Part shown: positions 5,739-11,782 of the stretch, in pieces
How the letters are laid out: every line of letters starts with the position of its first letter
Numbering within the stretch: position 1 is the stretch's first letter
Assembly (NCBI GenBank): GCA_947624095.1
Contig: CANQIR010000023.1
Span: 1 to 11,782 of the forward strand
DNA from: an uncultured Bacilli bacterium
Lineage (GTDB): Bacteria; Bacillota_I; Bacilli_A; RF39; UBA660
Reading direction: 5' to 3'
DNA: 11,782 nt
Notes under the pieces: model-generated
Told to the model about the DNA's origin: nothing
Seen by the model: the letters and a program-made list of their open reading frames with translations, nothing else
Databases searched by the model: none
Position numbers and translations under genes: made by a program

Positions 5739-6689
5739 TTGGCCGTTGTTTCATTAAGTTATTTACTTGAAGCAGGAGTTCACTTTGGTCATCAGACTAA
5801 AAGATGGAACCCCAAAATGAAGGAGTATATCTTCACAACTAGAGATGATATCTACATCATCGATTTACAAAAAACAGTAGAAAAAATTGAGGAAGCTTAT
5901 GCTGAAATTAAGCGTATCGCTGATAATGGCGGAACATTCTTATTCGTTGGTACTAAAAAACAAGCTAACGAAGCAGCTAAAGAAACTGCTGAACGTTCTG
6001 GTTCTTACTACGTAACTGAAAGATGGTTAGGTGGCACATTAACTAACTTCCGTACAATTAGAAGAAGAGTTAAAAGATTAGAAGAAATTGAAAAGATGGA
6101 AGCTGACGGTACATTTGAAGTATTACCTAAAAAAGAAGTAATTGGTTTAAAGAAAGAATATGAAAAATTAAATAAAGTTCTTTGTGGTATTCGTGAAATG
6201 TACAAACTACCACAAGCAATGATTATTGTTGATCCTAAAAAAGAAATCAATGCCATTCGGGAAGCTCGTAAATTAAACATTCCAGTATTTGGTATCGTTG
6301 ATACTAACTGTGACCCAGATGATGTTGATTACGTAATTCCTGGTAATGATGACGCTGTAAGAGCTGTCAAAGTTGTTCTTGGTGTATTAGGTAACGCAAT
6401 TTGTGAAGCTAAAAACTTAGAAATTTTAGATTTCATAACTGAAGAAGATAAAAAAGCTGCTAAAAAAGAAGTTAAAGCTGAAAAAACAGAAGAAGTAAAA
6501 GAAGAATCTCCTGCTAAAGAAGAAACAACTGAAGAAGTTGTTGAAGAAGTAGTAGAAGAAACTTCTAGCGAAGATCAAGATCTTTCTAGCAAGACTTTAG
6601 CAGATTTAAAAGGAATAGCTAAAGAACATGGAATTAAAGGTTATTCAACTATGAAAAAAGATGAATTAATCGCTATTTTAACTAAATAA
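5739..6689 (+). CDS. rpsB: 30S ribosomal protein S2 with acidic linker and Rho_N/SAP-like C-terminal extension
   Basis: S2 is a small-subunit protein that bridges the head and body on the solvent side. The core matches B. subtilis S2: [87 protein letters not shown]. The protein has 316 aa against the usual 230-260. After about residue 232 comes a Lys/Glu-rich linker (about 236-280). A segment of about 35 residues follows, [20 protein letters not shown] then [10 protein letters not shown], with the look of a Rho_N or SAP nucleic-acid-binding motif. TTG at 5739 is chosen as the start because AAGGAGGT lies 6 nt before it and [13 protein letters not shown] aligns with known S2 N-termini. The in-frame ATG at 5715 would precede the Shine-Dalgarno. 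tsf follows after 18 nt. Confidence 0.97.
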   Translation: MAVVSLSYLLEAGVHFGHQTKRWNPKMKEYIFTTRDDIYIIDLQKTVEKIEEAYAEIKRIADNGGTFLFVGTKKQANEAAKETAERSGSYYVTERWLGGTLTNFRTIRRRVKRLEEIEKMEADGTFEVLPKKEVIGLKKEYEKLNKVLCGIREMYKLPQAMIIVDPKKEINAIREARKLNIPVFGIVDTNCDPDDVDYVIPGNDDAVRAVKVVLGVLGNAICEAKNLEILDFITEEDKKAAKKEVKAEKTEEVKEESPAKEETTEEVVEEVVEETSSEDQDLSSKTLADLKGIAKEHGIKGYSTMKKDELIAILTK

Positions 6690-6707
6690 TAAGAAGGAGA
6701 ATATATT

Positions 6708-7586
6708 ATGATTAGTGCAAGCTTAGTAAAAGAATTACGTGAAAAATCTGGTGCTGGAATGATGGACTGTAAAAAAGCTTTAGAAGCAACTAATGGTGAT
6801 TTAACAGCAGCTATCGACTGGCTAAGAGAAAAAGGTATAGCTAAAGCTATCAAAAAAGAAAGCCGTATTGCTGCCGAAGGCTTAGCTAATATCTATATTG
6901 AAGGCAATAAAGCAGTTATCTTAGAAGTAAATTCCGAAACAGATTTCGTTAGTAAAAATGCCGAATTTAAAGGTATGATTGATGAAATTGGTGGTGCCAT
7001 CTTAAAAAGTGATGCTACTACTCTTGAAGAAGCCCTAGCATTACCTACAAGCGAAGGAACAGTTAACGATCTTATCGTTGCTAAAACTGCTAAAATTGGT
7101 GAAAAATTATCTTTAAGAAGATTTAAAATTGTTACTAAAAATGCTGATGATAACTTTGGTGCTTATCTCCATATGGGTGGTAAAATCGCTGTTTTAACCG
7201 TTATTAATGGAGCTAATGAAGAAGTAGCTAAAGATGTTGCTATGCAATCTGCTGCTATGAAAGCTGAATATGTTTTCAAAGAAGACGTTCCAGAAGATGT
7301 TGTTGCTAGAGAAAAAGAAGTTTTAACAAGCGAAGCAATGAACGAAGGCAAACCAGCTGATATTGCTGCTAAAATGGTTGAAGGTCGAATCAATAAATTC
7401 TATAAAGAAGTATGTCTATCTCTTCAAGCATTCATTAAAGATGGTGACATTGACGTTAATACCTATGTTACAAATAATAAAGGTACTTTAATTAGTGCTA
7501 TTCGTTATGAAGTTGGCGAAGGTATGGAAAAACGTAACGATAACTTTGCTGAAGAAGTTATGGCTCAAGTAAATGCTAGTAAATAA
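6708..7586 (+). CDS. tsf: translation elongation factor Ts
   Basis: EF-Ts is the guanine nucleotide exchange factor that recycles EF-Tu-GDP in the cytoplasm. At 292 aa it has the standard bacterial length. The N-terminal UBA-like domain is plain (LVKELREKSGAGMMDCKKAL, then TNGDLTAAIDWLREKG). The signature ETDFVSKN lies at about 77-84 and contacts EF-Tu in the family, and the dimerisation/core domains follow. AAGGAG precedes the ATG by about 9 nt, and the gap to rpsB is only 18 nt, so they form an rpsB-tsf operon under the strong promoter and leader at 5597. A terminator begins 3 nt after the stop. pyrH, which commonly follows, is not here. Confidence 0.97.
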   Translation: MISASLVKELREKSGAGMMDCKKALEATNGDLTAAIDWLREKGIAKAIKKESRIAAEGLANIYIEGNKAVILEVNSETDFVSKNAEFKGMIDEIGGAILKSDATTLEEALALPTSEGTVNDLIVAKTAKIGEKLSLRRFKIVTKNADDNFGAYLHMGGKIAVLTVINGANEEVAKDVAMQSAAMKAEYVFKEDVPEDVVAREKEVLTSEAMNEGKPADIAAKMVEGRINKFYKEVCLSLQAFIKDGDIDVNTYVTNNKGTLISAIRYEVGEGMEKRNDNFAEEVMAQVNASK

Positions 7587-7589
7587 TCA

Positions 7590-7616
7590 GGCACTTGATG
7601 ACAAGTGTCTTTTTTT
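7590..7616 (+). terminator. intrinsic terminator after tsf
   Basis: GGCACTTG (7590-7597) pairs with CAAGTGTC (7602-7609) through one G-T wobble and a loop of ATGA. A run of seven T (7610-7616) follows. It separates rpsB-tsf from the next transcription unit. Confidence 0.9.
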
Positions 7617-7639
7617 ATTTCCCATAATCCAGTTAATCA

Positions 7640-7648
7640 TGATATAAT
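7640..7648 (+). promoter_or_regulatory. extended -10 promoter of the thioredoxin-like/frr unit
   Basis: TGA-TATAAT is a perfect -10 box with a TGn extension, 20 nt before the ATG at 7669. A -35 hexamer is not clear, as often in extended -10 promoters. With the terminator just upstream, this promoter probably drives the three genes through frr. Confidence 0.6.
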
Positions 7649-7668
7649 ATTTTTGAAAGAGTGATAGT

Positions 7669-8244
7669 ATGAATAACCGTATTAAACAGTCCATAGAAGT
7701 TCTACTACTTATTATCATGTTAGCTGGTTTTATATATATTGGTGGTAAAGAATACAAGAAAGATGCTAGTTTAACTGACGCCGAAAAATTTAGCACTGAA
7801 TATCCTGATATTCCCAAAGACAATATCTTCAATTACCTCGATAATTCCGAATTAGAATCCTTTCTCAATAATGGTACTGGAATTTTATTTCTTGCTAGTC
7901 CTACTTCCGCTTATAGTCAAGCCTATGCCAAATACCTAAATGAAGCCGCTAATCTAAGTAATATAGAAACAATTAATTATTACAATATCAAAAGAGCTAA
8001 AGAAGCTAAAAATCGTTATTATCAAGCCTTAACTACTAAATTAACTGATGAATTAATCTGTACCGATATTAGTTGTGATAATCTTTTTACTCCAATGACT
8101 ATCTTCTTAAAAGAAGGTAAAATACTCGCTATCGATAACACAACTGCTATTATTAGTAGTAAATATACTCCAGAAAATTACTGGACAAGTGAAAATATCT
8201 CATCATTTGAAGTAACTATTATGAATAATTATCGTCTATTATAG
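7669..8244 (+). CDS. membrane-anchored thioredoxin-fold protein with SxxS in place of CxxC
   Basis: The 191-aa protein has an N-terminal membrane anchor (about residues 9-25) and an extracytoplasmic domain. GILFLASPTSAYSQAYAKYL (71-90) resembles the first strand and active-site helix of membrane-bound thioredoxin-like proteins, where SPxCxxC is expected. Here both positions are Ser (Ser80, Ser83). TPMTIFLKEGKILAID (141-156) resembles the cis-Pro strand and hairpin. Two cysteines, Cys131 and Cys136, lie just before it. Redox activity at the normal site should be absent; a structural, chaperone-like or binding role, or use of the other pair, is inference. The Shine-Dalgarno is weak (AAAGAGTGAT). 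It leads a three-gene unit with the DUF3298-like gene (8-nt gap) and frr, in the place where pyrH usually lies. Confidence 0.75.
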   Translation: MNNRIKQSIEVLLLIIMLAGFIYIGGKEYKKDASLTDAEKFSTEYPDIPKDNIFNYLDNSELESFLNNGTGILFLASPTSAYSQAYAKYLNEAANLSNIETINYYNIKRAKEAKNRYYQALTTKLTDELICTDISCDNLFTPMTIFLKEGKILAIDNTTAIISSKYTPENYWTSENISSFEVTIMNNYRLL

Positions 8245-8252
8245 GAGGCCAT

Positions 8253-9020
8253 ATGGAAACACCAGAAAATAATAAACTAAGTATAATTATCTATACTATT
8301 ATCGTCTTAGTTATTGCTATTGGCGGCTATCTTCTTATTACTCAAAAAAATAAAGAAGAAAACAAATCAACTAATTCCCCATACACCGCTATCAAAAAAG
8401 AAACCGAAAAAGATTATATTTATTACAGTGACCAAGAAGTAGCATCTAGTCATTTAAATATTATTTATCAAAATATTCATATCAATATTGATAGTACTGA
8501 TGCTTCTAATACCGCAGAAGCCATTAATAAACGCTCTGCCGAATTATCTAAGACTATTAAACATATTAGTGAAGAAGAAATTGATGAAGACAATCCACCA
8601 CTTTTCGATGAAGATGATATCTATAGTGCCACTTTTTATGATTATGACTACTACCCAGTCAAAGATAAATTAATTTTATTAGTTGATGAAATTTCTTATA
8701 ACTGCTATGGTACAGGTGGACCTCATAAATTATCTCCTTATATCTTTAATTTAAATAATGGTTCTTTAATTAGTACTGAAAATCTTCTAAAAGAAAAAAA
8801 TATCACTAAAGAAGAAGTAGAAGATAAACTTACTAAATATGTCGATGAACTTAAAGCTAATTTAGATCCTGAAATGGCCATTGTCGATGCCGAAGCTACT
8901 AAAAATGCTATTAAAAATGGTGATTATGCTATCTATCTAACCAAAAAAGGTGAACTAGTCGCAAATATTATTGTAATTACAACTGAGCAGGATTATAATG
9001 AAGATATAATAATTAAATAA
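8253..9020 (+). CDS. membrane-anchored DUF4163/DUF3298 (RsiV/PdaC-like) extracytoplasmic protein
   Basis: The 255-aa protein has a single membrane helix at about 9-30, then a low-complexity stalk and an extracytoplasmic domain. YYPVKDKLILLVDEISYN (133-150), then GTGGPHKLSPYIFNLNNGSL (153-172) and LL(K)EKNI match the DUF4163/DUF3298 pattern. In those families a strand with YxGGAHG or similar precedes FDLxTGKxLxLxDL. Such domains occur in RsiV-type anti-sigma factors (lysozyme binding) and beside peptidoglycan deacetylases such as PdaC. No deacetylase or sigma-binding domain is seen here, so it is a stand-alone sensor-like or binding domain. AGGAGG lies 5 nt before the ATG. It sits 8 nt after the thioredoxin-like gene and 14 nt before frr. 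The family call is from pattern only. Confidence 0.8.
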   Translation: METPENNKLSIIIYTIIVLVIAIGGYLLITQKNKEENKSTNSPYTAIKKETEKDYIYYSDQEVASSHLNIIYQNIHINIDSTDASNTAEAINKRSAELSKTIKHISEEEIDEDNPPLFDEDDIYSATFYDYDYYPVKDKLILLVDEISYNCYGTGGPHKLSPYIFNLNNGSLISTENLLKEKNITKEEVEDKLTKYVDELKANLDPEMAIVDAEATKNAIKNGDYAIYLTKKGELVANIIVITTEQDYNEDIIIK

Positions 9021-9034
9021 GAAAGAGGGAAATT

Positions 9035-9571
9035 ATGTTAGATAATACTATAGAATTAAAAATGCTTAAAACTATTGAATCCTTAGAAAATAAATTTATT
9101 AATATTCGAGCTGGCAGAGCTAATCCAAGTATGTTAAATGGTATTAATGCCAATTATTATGGAACTCCAACGCCAATTCAGTCTTTAGCAAATATCACGG
9201 TACCTGAAGCTAAACAATTAATGATTAAGCCATTTGATCGTGGTTGTCTAAAAGACATTGAAAGAGCTATTAACGAAGCCAATATTGGTATTACGCCAGT
9301 AAACAATGGTGAAATAATCATCTTAACAGTTCCTGATTTAACAGAAGAACGTCGTCGAGATTACGTTAAGCAAGCTAAATCACTCGCTGAAGAAGCTAAA
9401 GTAGCTCTTCGTAATATCAGACAAGATGCCAATAACGATATCAAAAAAGAAGAACATACTGAAGACGAAGAAAAGAAACTTTTAGATGAAGTTCAAGAAC
9501 TAATCGGCAAGTATAATAAAATCGTTGATGAAAAATTAAAAGAAAAAGAAACGGAATTAATGACCTTTTAG
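9035..9571 (+). CDS. frr: ribosome recycling factor
   Basis: RRF works with EF-G to split the post-termination ribosome. The 178-aa protein is slightly shorter than the usual 185 but complete. Motifs seen are NIRAGRANPSML (23-34), YYGTPTPIQSLANITVPEA, IKPFDRG, AINEANIGITPVNNGEII, and LTEERRRDYVKQAKSLAEEA with NIRQDANNDIKK. AGAGGG lies about 6 nt before the ATG. It is the last gene of the unit from 7640. The stop TAG at 9569-9571 overlaps the left arm of what was its terminator, which is now split by an insertion sequence starting 14 bp after the stop. The neighbours usually found with frr (pyrH upstream, uppS-cdsA downstream) are absent here. Confidence 0.97.
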   Translation: MLDNTIELKMLKTIESLENKFINIRAGRANPSMLNGINANYYGTPTPIQSLANITVPEAKQLMIKPFDRGCLKDIERAINEANIGITPVNNGEIIILTVPDLTEERRRDYVKQAKSLAEEAKVALRNIRQDANNDIKKEEHTEDEEKKLLDEVQELIGKYNKIVDEKLKEKETELMTF

Positions 9572-9585
9572 CAAATTAAATATTT
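9570..9585 (+). terminator. left part of the frr terminator, split by the insertion sequence
   Basis: Removing the element and one target copy joins AGCAAATT, AAATATTT and GCTTTTT (9570-9585 to 11249-11255). That restores a hairpin with AGCAAAT paired to ATTTGCT, a 5-nt loop and a T-run, which is a clear intrinsic terminator for frr. In the present state the hairpin half can still pair with the first bases of the element, but the T-run is 1.6 kb away. Confidence 0.7.
9578..9585. repeat. left 8-bp target-site duplication (AAATATTT)
   Basis: AAATATTT directly precedes the left inverted repeat and recurs directly after the right one (11241-11248). Eight base pairs is the duplication size of the IS66 family. 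The sequence is its own reverse complement. Confidence 0.85.
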
Positions 9586-9606
9586 GTTACAGTTCAGACT
9601 AAAGAA
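9586..9606 (+). repeat. left terminal inverted repeat of the IS66-type element
   Basis: These 21 bases are the exact reverse complement of 11220-11240. The next base outward belongs to the target duplication, and the identity stops at 9607 inward. Bases 9593-9600 also form one arm of a terminator-like hairpin. Confidence 0.92.
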
Positions 9607-9625
9607 ATAAAAGTCTGAATTTTTT
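9593..9625 (+). terminator. terminator-like hairpin inside the left end of the IS
   Basis: TTCAGACT (9593-9600) pairs with AGTCTGAA (9612-9619) across an 11-nt A-rich loop. Six T (9620-9625) follow. It would stop transcription entering from frr. It could both insulate the transposase and replace the broken frr terminator. Confidence 0.65.
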
Positions 9626-9694
9626 GGATGTTGATAAATACCTAAAATTTGTTAATAACTTTCAACGATTTTTCTGGGAAATATAGCTTAAAAA

Positions 9695-9703
9695 TGATAA
9701 AAT
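9695..9703 (+). promoter_or_regulatory. putative promoter of the transposase gene
   Basis: TGA-TAAAAT is an extended -10 box 24 nt before the ATG at 9727, with AGGT between them. The -35 position (TGGGAA) is poor. TTGATA at 9631 with TAATAA 16 bp later is an alternative further upstream. Confidence 0.35.
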
Positions 9704-9726
9704 ATTTATATAAGGTATGTGATTTT

Positions 9727-11181
9727 ATGTCAACTAACTATATGAAAGATTTTTATAAGCAATTTGAAGAAATAAGTAATAAATTAGATAAAGCTAACGA
9801 AACTATTCATATTATGTCTGTTGATATGTCACTTCTAAGAGCTGAATTAAAACAAGAAAGAGATAATCATAATAAAGATAAAGAAAAAATTCAAGAACTA
9901 ATTTTAGAAATAGAACGTTTAAAAAACAATAATAAAAAGAACAGTTCTAATTCTAACAAACCTTCTAGTACCAATGGATATAAAAAAGTAATTACAAATA
10001 GTAGAGAAAAATCCAATAAACCAAAAGGTGGACAAAAAGGTCATATAGGAAGAACTTTAACTAATGAAGCAATAGAAAAAATGATAAAAAATAATGAAAT
10101 AGATGAAGTAATTATTATTGAAGAAAATAAGAATGCCACTAATAAAAATTTAAAACCTATTATTCAATATGAGTATGATATTGAACTAAAAAGAATAGTT
10201 AAAAAACATATAATATATCCTAATAAAAGTTTAAATATAACAAAAGTACCAGTAATATATGGAAATAATATTAAAGCAATAGAATGCTTATTAGGTCAAA
10301 AATATATGTCTTTTGATGGAATCCAATCATTTATATATGATACTGTTGGAAACAATTTAAAAATTTCCAAAGGTTCTTTATATTCTTGGAGTAATAATAT
10401 CGCTAATATGTTTTTAAGTACAGAGTATAAACATATAAAAGAAAAATTAATGAATAGTTTAGTAGTTAATGTCGATGAAAGTCCAATTAAGATAGATGGT
10501 AAGCAATATTATCTTCACAATATTTCTGATGGTTTTCATACATTACAATATGTCACAAAATATCGAAGCAGTGATGCCATTGATGAATTTGGTTTTTTAA
10601 AATCATATAAAGGAATAATAGTACACGACCATTATATTATGTATTATAATTATGGAATAGATAATGCTGAATGCAATGCTCATATACTAAGATATCTTAA
10701 TGCAGTAACTGAATTCACTAATCACAAATGGGCTAAAGAATTAAAGGATTTATTATTAGATATGAAAAAAACAAAGGAAATACTTATAGAGAATAAAAAA
10801 GAGAAAATATCTGATTATGAATTCAAGCAATTTAAGAAAAAATATTTAAAAATATTAGATGATGGGAAGAAAGAAAGGGTAAAAGATTTAAATATAAATG
10901 CATATAAAAAAGACGAATTGAATCTAATAAATAGATTGATAAAGTATGTAGATAATCATTTATTATTTTTAAAGAAATTTTTTGTACCATTTTCAAATAA
11001 TCGAGCAGAAGCAGACTTAAGGGGAATAAAAATAAAACAAAAGATAGGAAAATTTAGAAGTATAGAAGGAGCAACAAATTATGCAATAACTAAAAGTTGT
11101 ATTTCAACATATCAAAAAAATAATATTAATTTATATGATGCTTTGATAAAACTTTTAAATAAGCAACCTATTTTAGTATAA
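9727..11181 (+). CDS. IS66-family transposase (TnpC type)
   Basis: The 484-aa DDE transposase contains, in order: an N-terminal coiled coil (about 10-70), the IS66 hallmark NSSNSNKPSSTNG (72-84), and GGQKGHIG (101-108). The catalytic domain has NVDESPIKIDGK with Asp250, GIIVHDHY with Asp301, and NAECNAHILR with the conserved His319. NNRAEADLRGIKIKQKIG then carries Glu428 and ends FRS. The DDE triad is therefore complete. The zinc-finger CxxC that usually follows GGQKGH is missing, because that segment (ENKNATNKNLKP) has no cysteines. The reading frame extends back to a TTG at 9649, but the ATG at 9727 has an AGGT/GTGAT ribosome site and a -10 box before it and is preferred. The protein is very Lys/Asn rich and the gene uses more ATA and AAA than its neighbours, consistent with a foreign origin. 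Confidence 0.93.
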   Translation: MSTNYMKDFYKQFEEISNKLDKANETIHIMSVDMSLLRAELKQERDNHNKDKEKIQELILEIERLKNNNKKNSSNSNKPSSTNGYKKVITNSREKSNKPKGGQKGHIGRTLTNEAIEKMIKNNEIDEVIIIEENKNATNKNLKPIIQYEYDIELKRIVKKHIIYPNKSLNITKVPVIYGNNIKAIECLLGQKYMSFDGIQSFIYDTVGNNLKISKGSLYSWSNNIANMFLSTEYKHIKEKLMNSLVVNVDESPIKIDGKQYYLHNISDGFHTLQYVTKYRSSDAIDEFGFLKSYKGIIVHDHYIMYYNYGIDNAECNAHILRYLNAVTEFTNHKWAKELKDLLLDMKKTKEILIENKKEKISDYEFKQFKKKYLKILDDGKKERVKDLNINAYKKDELNLINRLIKYVDNHLLFLKKFFVPFSNNRAEADLRGIKIKQKIGKFRSIEGATNYAITKSCISTYQKNNINLYDALIKLLNKQPILV

Positions 11182-11215
11182 AAAAACAGATAGAATTGTA
11201 ATCTACCTAGTTTTT
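11182..11215 (+). terminator. possible terminator of the transposase gene
   Basis: AAAAAC, AG and TAGA (11182-11194) can pair with TCTA, CT and GTTTTT (11202-11215), with one A-C mismatch and one bulge. The stem is imperfect. T-rich sequence (GTTTTTGTTGTT) forms its 3' side and continues beyond. Confidence 0.45.
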
Positions 11216-11219
11216 GTTG

Positions 11220-11240
11220 TTCTTTAGTCTGAACTGTAAC
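11220..11240 (-). repeat. right terminal inverted repeat of the IS66-type element
   Basis: It is the exact reverse complement of the left repeat (9586-9606) over 21 bp, ending CTGTAAC at the junction with the target duplication. Confidence 0.92.
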
Positions 11241-11248
11241 AAATATTT
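11241..11248. repeat. right 8-bp target-site duplication (AAATATTT)
   Basis: The second copy of AAATATTT is followed by GCTTTTT, the displaced right arm end and T-run of the former frr terminator. Confidence 0.85.
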
Positions 11249-11292
11249 GCTTTTTCTTTGCCAAAATATTTACTTTTAATCCCCATATAAGT

Positions 11293-11298
11293 TATAAT
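11293..11298 (+). promoter_or_regulatory. -10 box of the last gene
   Basis: TATAAT lies 28 nt before the ATG at 11326. TTTACT at 11269-11274 with an 18-bp spacer is a possible -35 box. The promoter is outside the insertion sequence, so the gene should not depend on the element. Confidence 0.5.
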
Positions 11299-11325
11299 AA
11301 ATACCATTGTGAAAAGGTGATTAAA

Positions 11326-11782
11326 ATGGCTAAAGAAATAGAATATGGTATTAAATATCTAAAACAAAATGTAGCAGATAATCATATTATCCTAAGACCA
11401 GTTGGTATTATGAGCGGCTATAGAGAAGGGAATATGTTTGTTAGTACTGAAAACTATCCCATAGCTGATACCTTTGCTGCAATAAATGAATCAACCTATG
11501 TTATTGATAATATCTATCCTGTTACTGATTTGTGTGCTATATATGATTATGATGACCCAGATTTTATTAAAGATTACTACTACGAAGATGAAAAAGATAT
11601 CATTGTATTAGTTAGTGAAAATGCTGGCGAGTTAGTTAAAAAAAGAGTCGATGTCCGTGTAATCCTCGGTGAAGTCCCCGTAGAAACCTATTTAGCTCAA
11701 AAGAATGATCCAGTTGTAACTCTTAACGTAGATAGTTTAAATGCCTTATTACGTTTGCAAAATATTAATGATATGCGTATAG
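11326..11782 (+). CDS. unrecognised soluble protein, N-terminal part (runs off the window)
   Basis: The open frame starts at an ATG with AAGGTGAT 4 nt upstream and continues without a stop to the end of the window (152 codons). It begins MAKEIEYGIKYLKQNVADNH. There is no signal peptide or membrane helix. The protein is acidic, with a strongly charged stretch at about 75-91 (DYDDPDF, then DYYYEDEKD). The later part alternates beta-strand-like and helical segments (DIIVLVSENAGELVKKRVDV; VTLNVDSLNALLRLQNINDM). No family is recognised from this part. It was probably the direct downstream neighbour of frr before the insertion, with its own promoter. Confidence 0.8.
   Translation, partial: MAKEIEYGIKYLKQNVADNHIILRPVGIMSGYREGNMFVSTENYPIADTFAAINESTYVIDNIYPVTDLCAIYDYDDPDFIKDYYYEDEKDIIVLVSENAGELVKKRVDVRVILGEVPVETYLAQKNDPVVTLNVDSLNALLRLQNINDMRI

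Larger units (their letters stand above)
9586..11240 (+). mobile_element. complete IS66-family insertion sequence, single-ORF type, 1655 bp
   Basis: The element is bounded by perfect 21-bp terminal inverted repeats (9586-9606 and 11220-11240, starting GTTACAGTTC) and flanked by the 8-bp duplication AAATATTT. It carries one gene, a transposase of the IS66 (TnpC) type. The accessory tnpA and tnpB genes of classical IS66 are absent, as in the ISBst12-like subgroup. The frame, both ends and the duplication are intact, so insertion is probably recent and the element possibly active. It lies 14 bp after the frr stop, within the frr terminator. Confidence 0.92.

Noticed and set aside
6008..7393. Minus-strand open frames opposite rpsB and tsf (6008-6280, 6641-6853, 7163-7393).
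   Set aside because: They lie inside certain genes, lack ribosome sites and have shadow-like composition.
7587..7832. Minus-strand 81-aa frame over the tsf terminator and the thioredoxin-like gene start.
   Set aside because: It runs through a terminator and promoter and has no ribosome site or recognisable protein.
8488..8673. 61-aa plus-strand frame inside the DUF3298-like gene.
   Set aside because: It is an out-of-frame shadow without a Shine-Dalgarno.
9649..9726. TTG at 9649 as the transposase start.
   Set aside because: It has no ribosome-binding site and adds 26 residues without family resemblance. The ATG at 9727 is better supported.
1..11782. Use of genetic code 4 (TGA as Trp).
   Set aside because: All conserved proteins are full length under the standard code, Trp is TGG, and no in-frame TGA is needed anywhere.

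Overview
The window looks like a chromosomal segment of a low-GC, Gram-positive-type bacterium, most likely an uncultured Bacilli or Erysipelotrichales-like gut lineage. The evidence is the very AT-rich sequence, B. subtilis-like S2, EF-Ts and RRF proteins, strong AAGGAGG or GGTGAT ribosome-binding sites, and a MurT/GatD-type pair (peptidoglycan amidation, known from Gram-positives). All ORFs read through with the standard bacterial code. None of the 14 complete or 3'-complete genes ends in TGA (10 TAA, 4 TAG). The genus cannot be fixed from the sequence alone.

Layout. 1-218: the 3' end of an RluD-type pseudouridine synthase, overlapping convergently with a 99-aa four-helix membrane protein on the minus strand. 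588-1724: a rhomboid intramembrane protease with a soluble N-terminal domain and its own terminator. 1812-3864 (minus): a two-gene operon of a GatD-like and a MurT-like protein. The GatD-like partner lacks both catalytic residues and contains no cysteine at all. 3880-3983: a compact divergent promoter region with a palindrome midway between two promoters that both lack a good -35 box. 3983-4210: a 75-aa protein. 4263-5593: a membrane protein translationally coupled to a 281-aa possible tandem GNAT protein.

5597-9571 is the translation block. A strong promoter and a structured leader of about 105 nt precede rpsB, which starts at TTG behind a perfect Shine-Dalgarno. rpsB carries an acidic linker and a Rho_N/SAP-like C-terminal domain. 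tsf follows and ends in a terminator. The usual pyrH is missing. In its place a new promoter drives a membrane-anchored thioredoxin-fold protein (active-site SxxS instead of CxxC), a membrane-anchored DUF4163/DUF3298 (RsiV/PdaC-like) protein, and then frr.

9586-11240 is a complete 1655-bp insertion sequence of IS66 type. It has a single transposase gene, 21-bp perfect terminal inverted repeats and an 8-bp target duplication. It sits inside what was the intrinsic terminator of frr, and its left end carries a hairpin plus T-run that could replace the broken terminator. Downstream, 11326 onward, is the start of an unrecognised gene that runs off the window.

The points most worth following are the catalytically dead GatD-like/MurT pair, the rpsB leader with alternative pairings plus the S2 C-terminal extension, the cysteine-less thioredoxin-like protein in the pyrH slot, and the terminator-splitting IS. 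No tRNA, rRNA or CRISPR array was seen.
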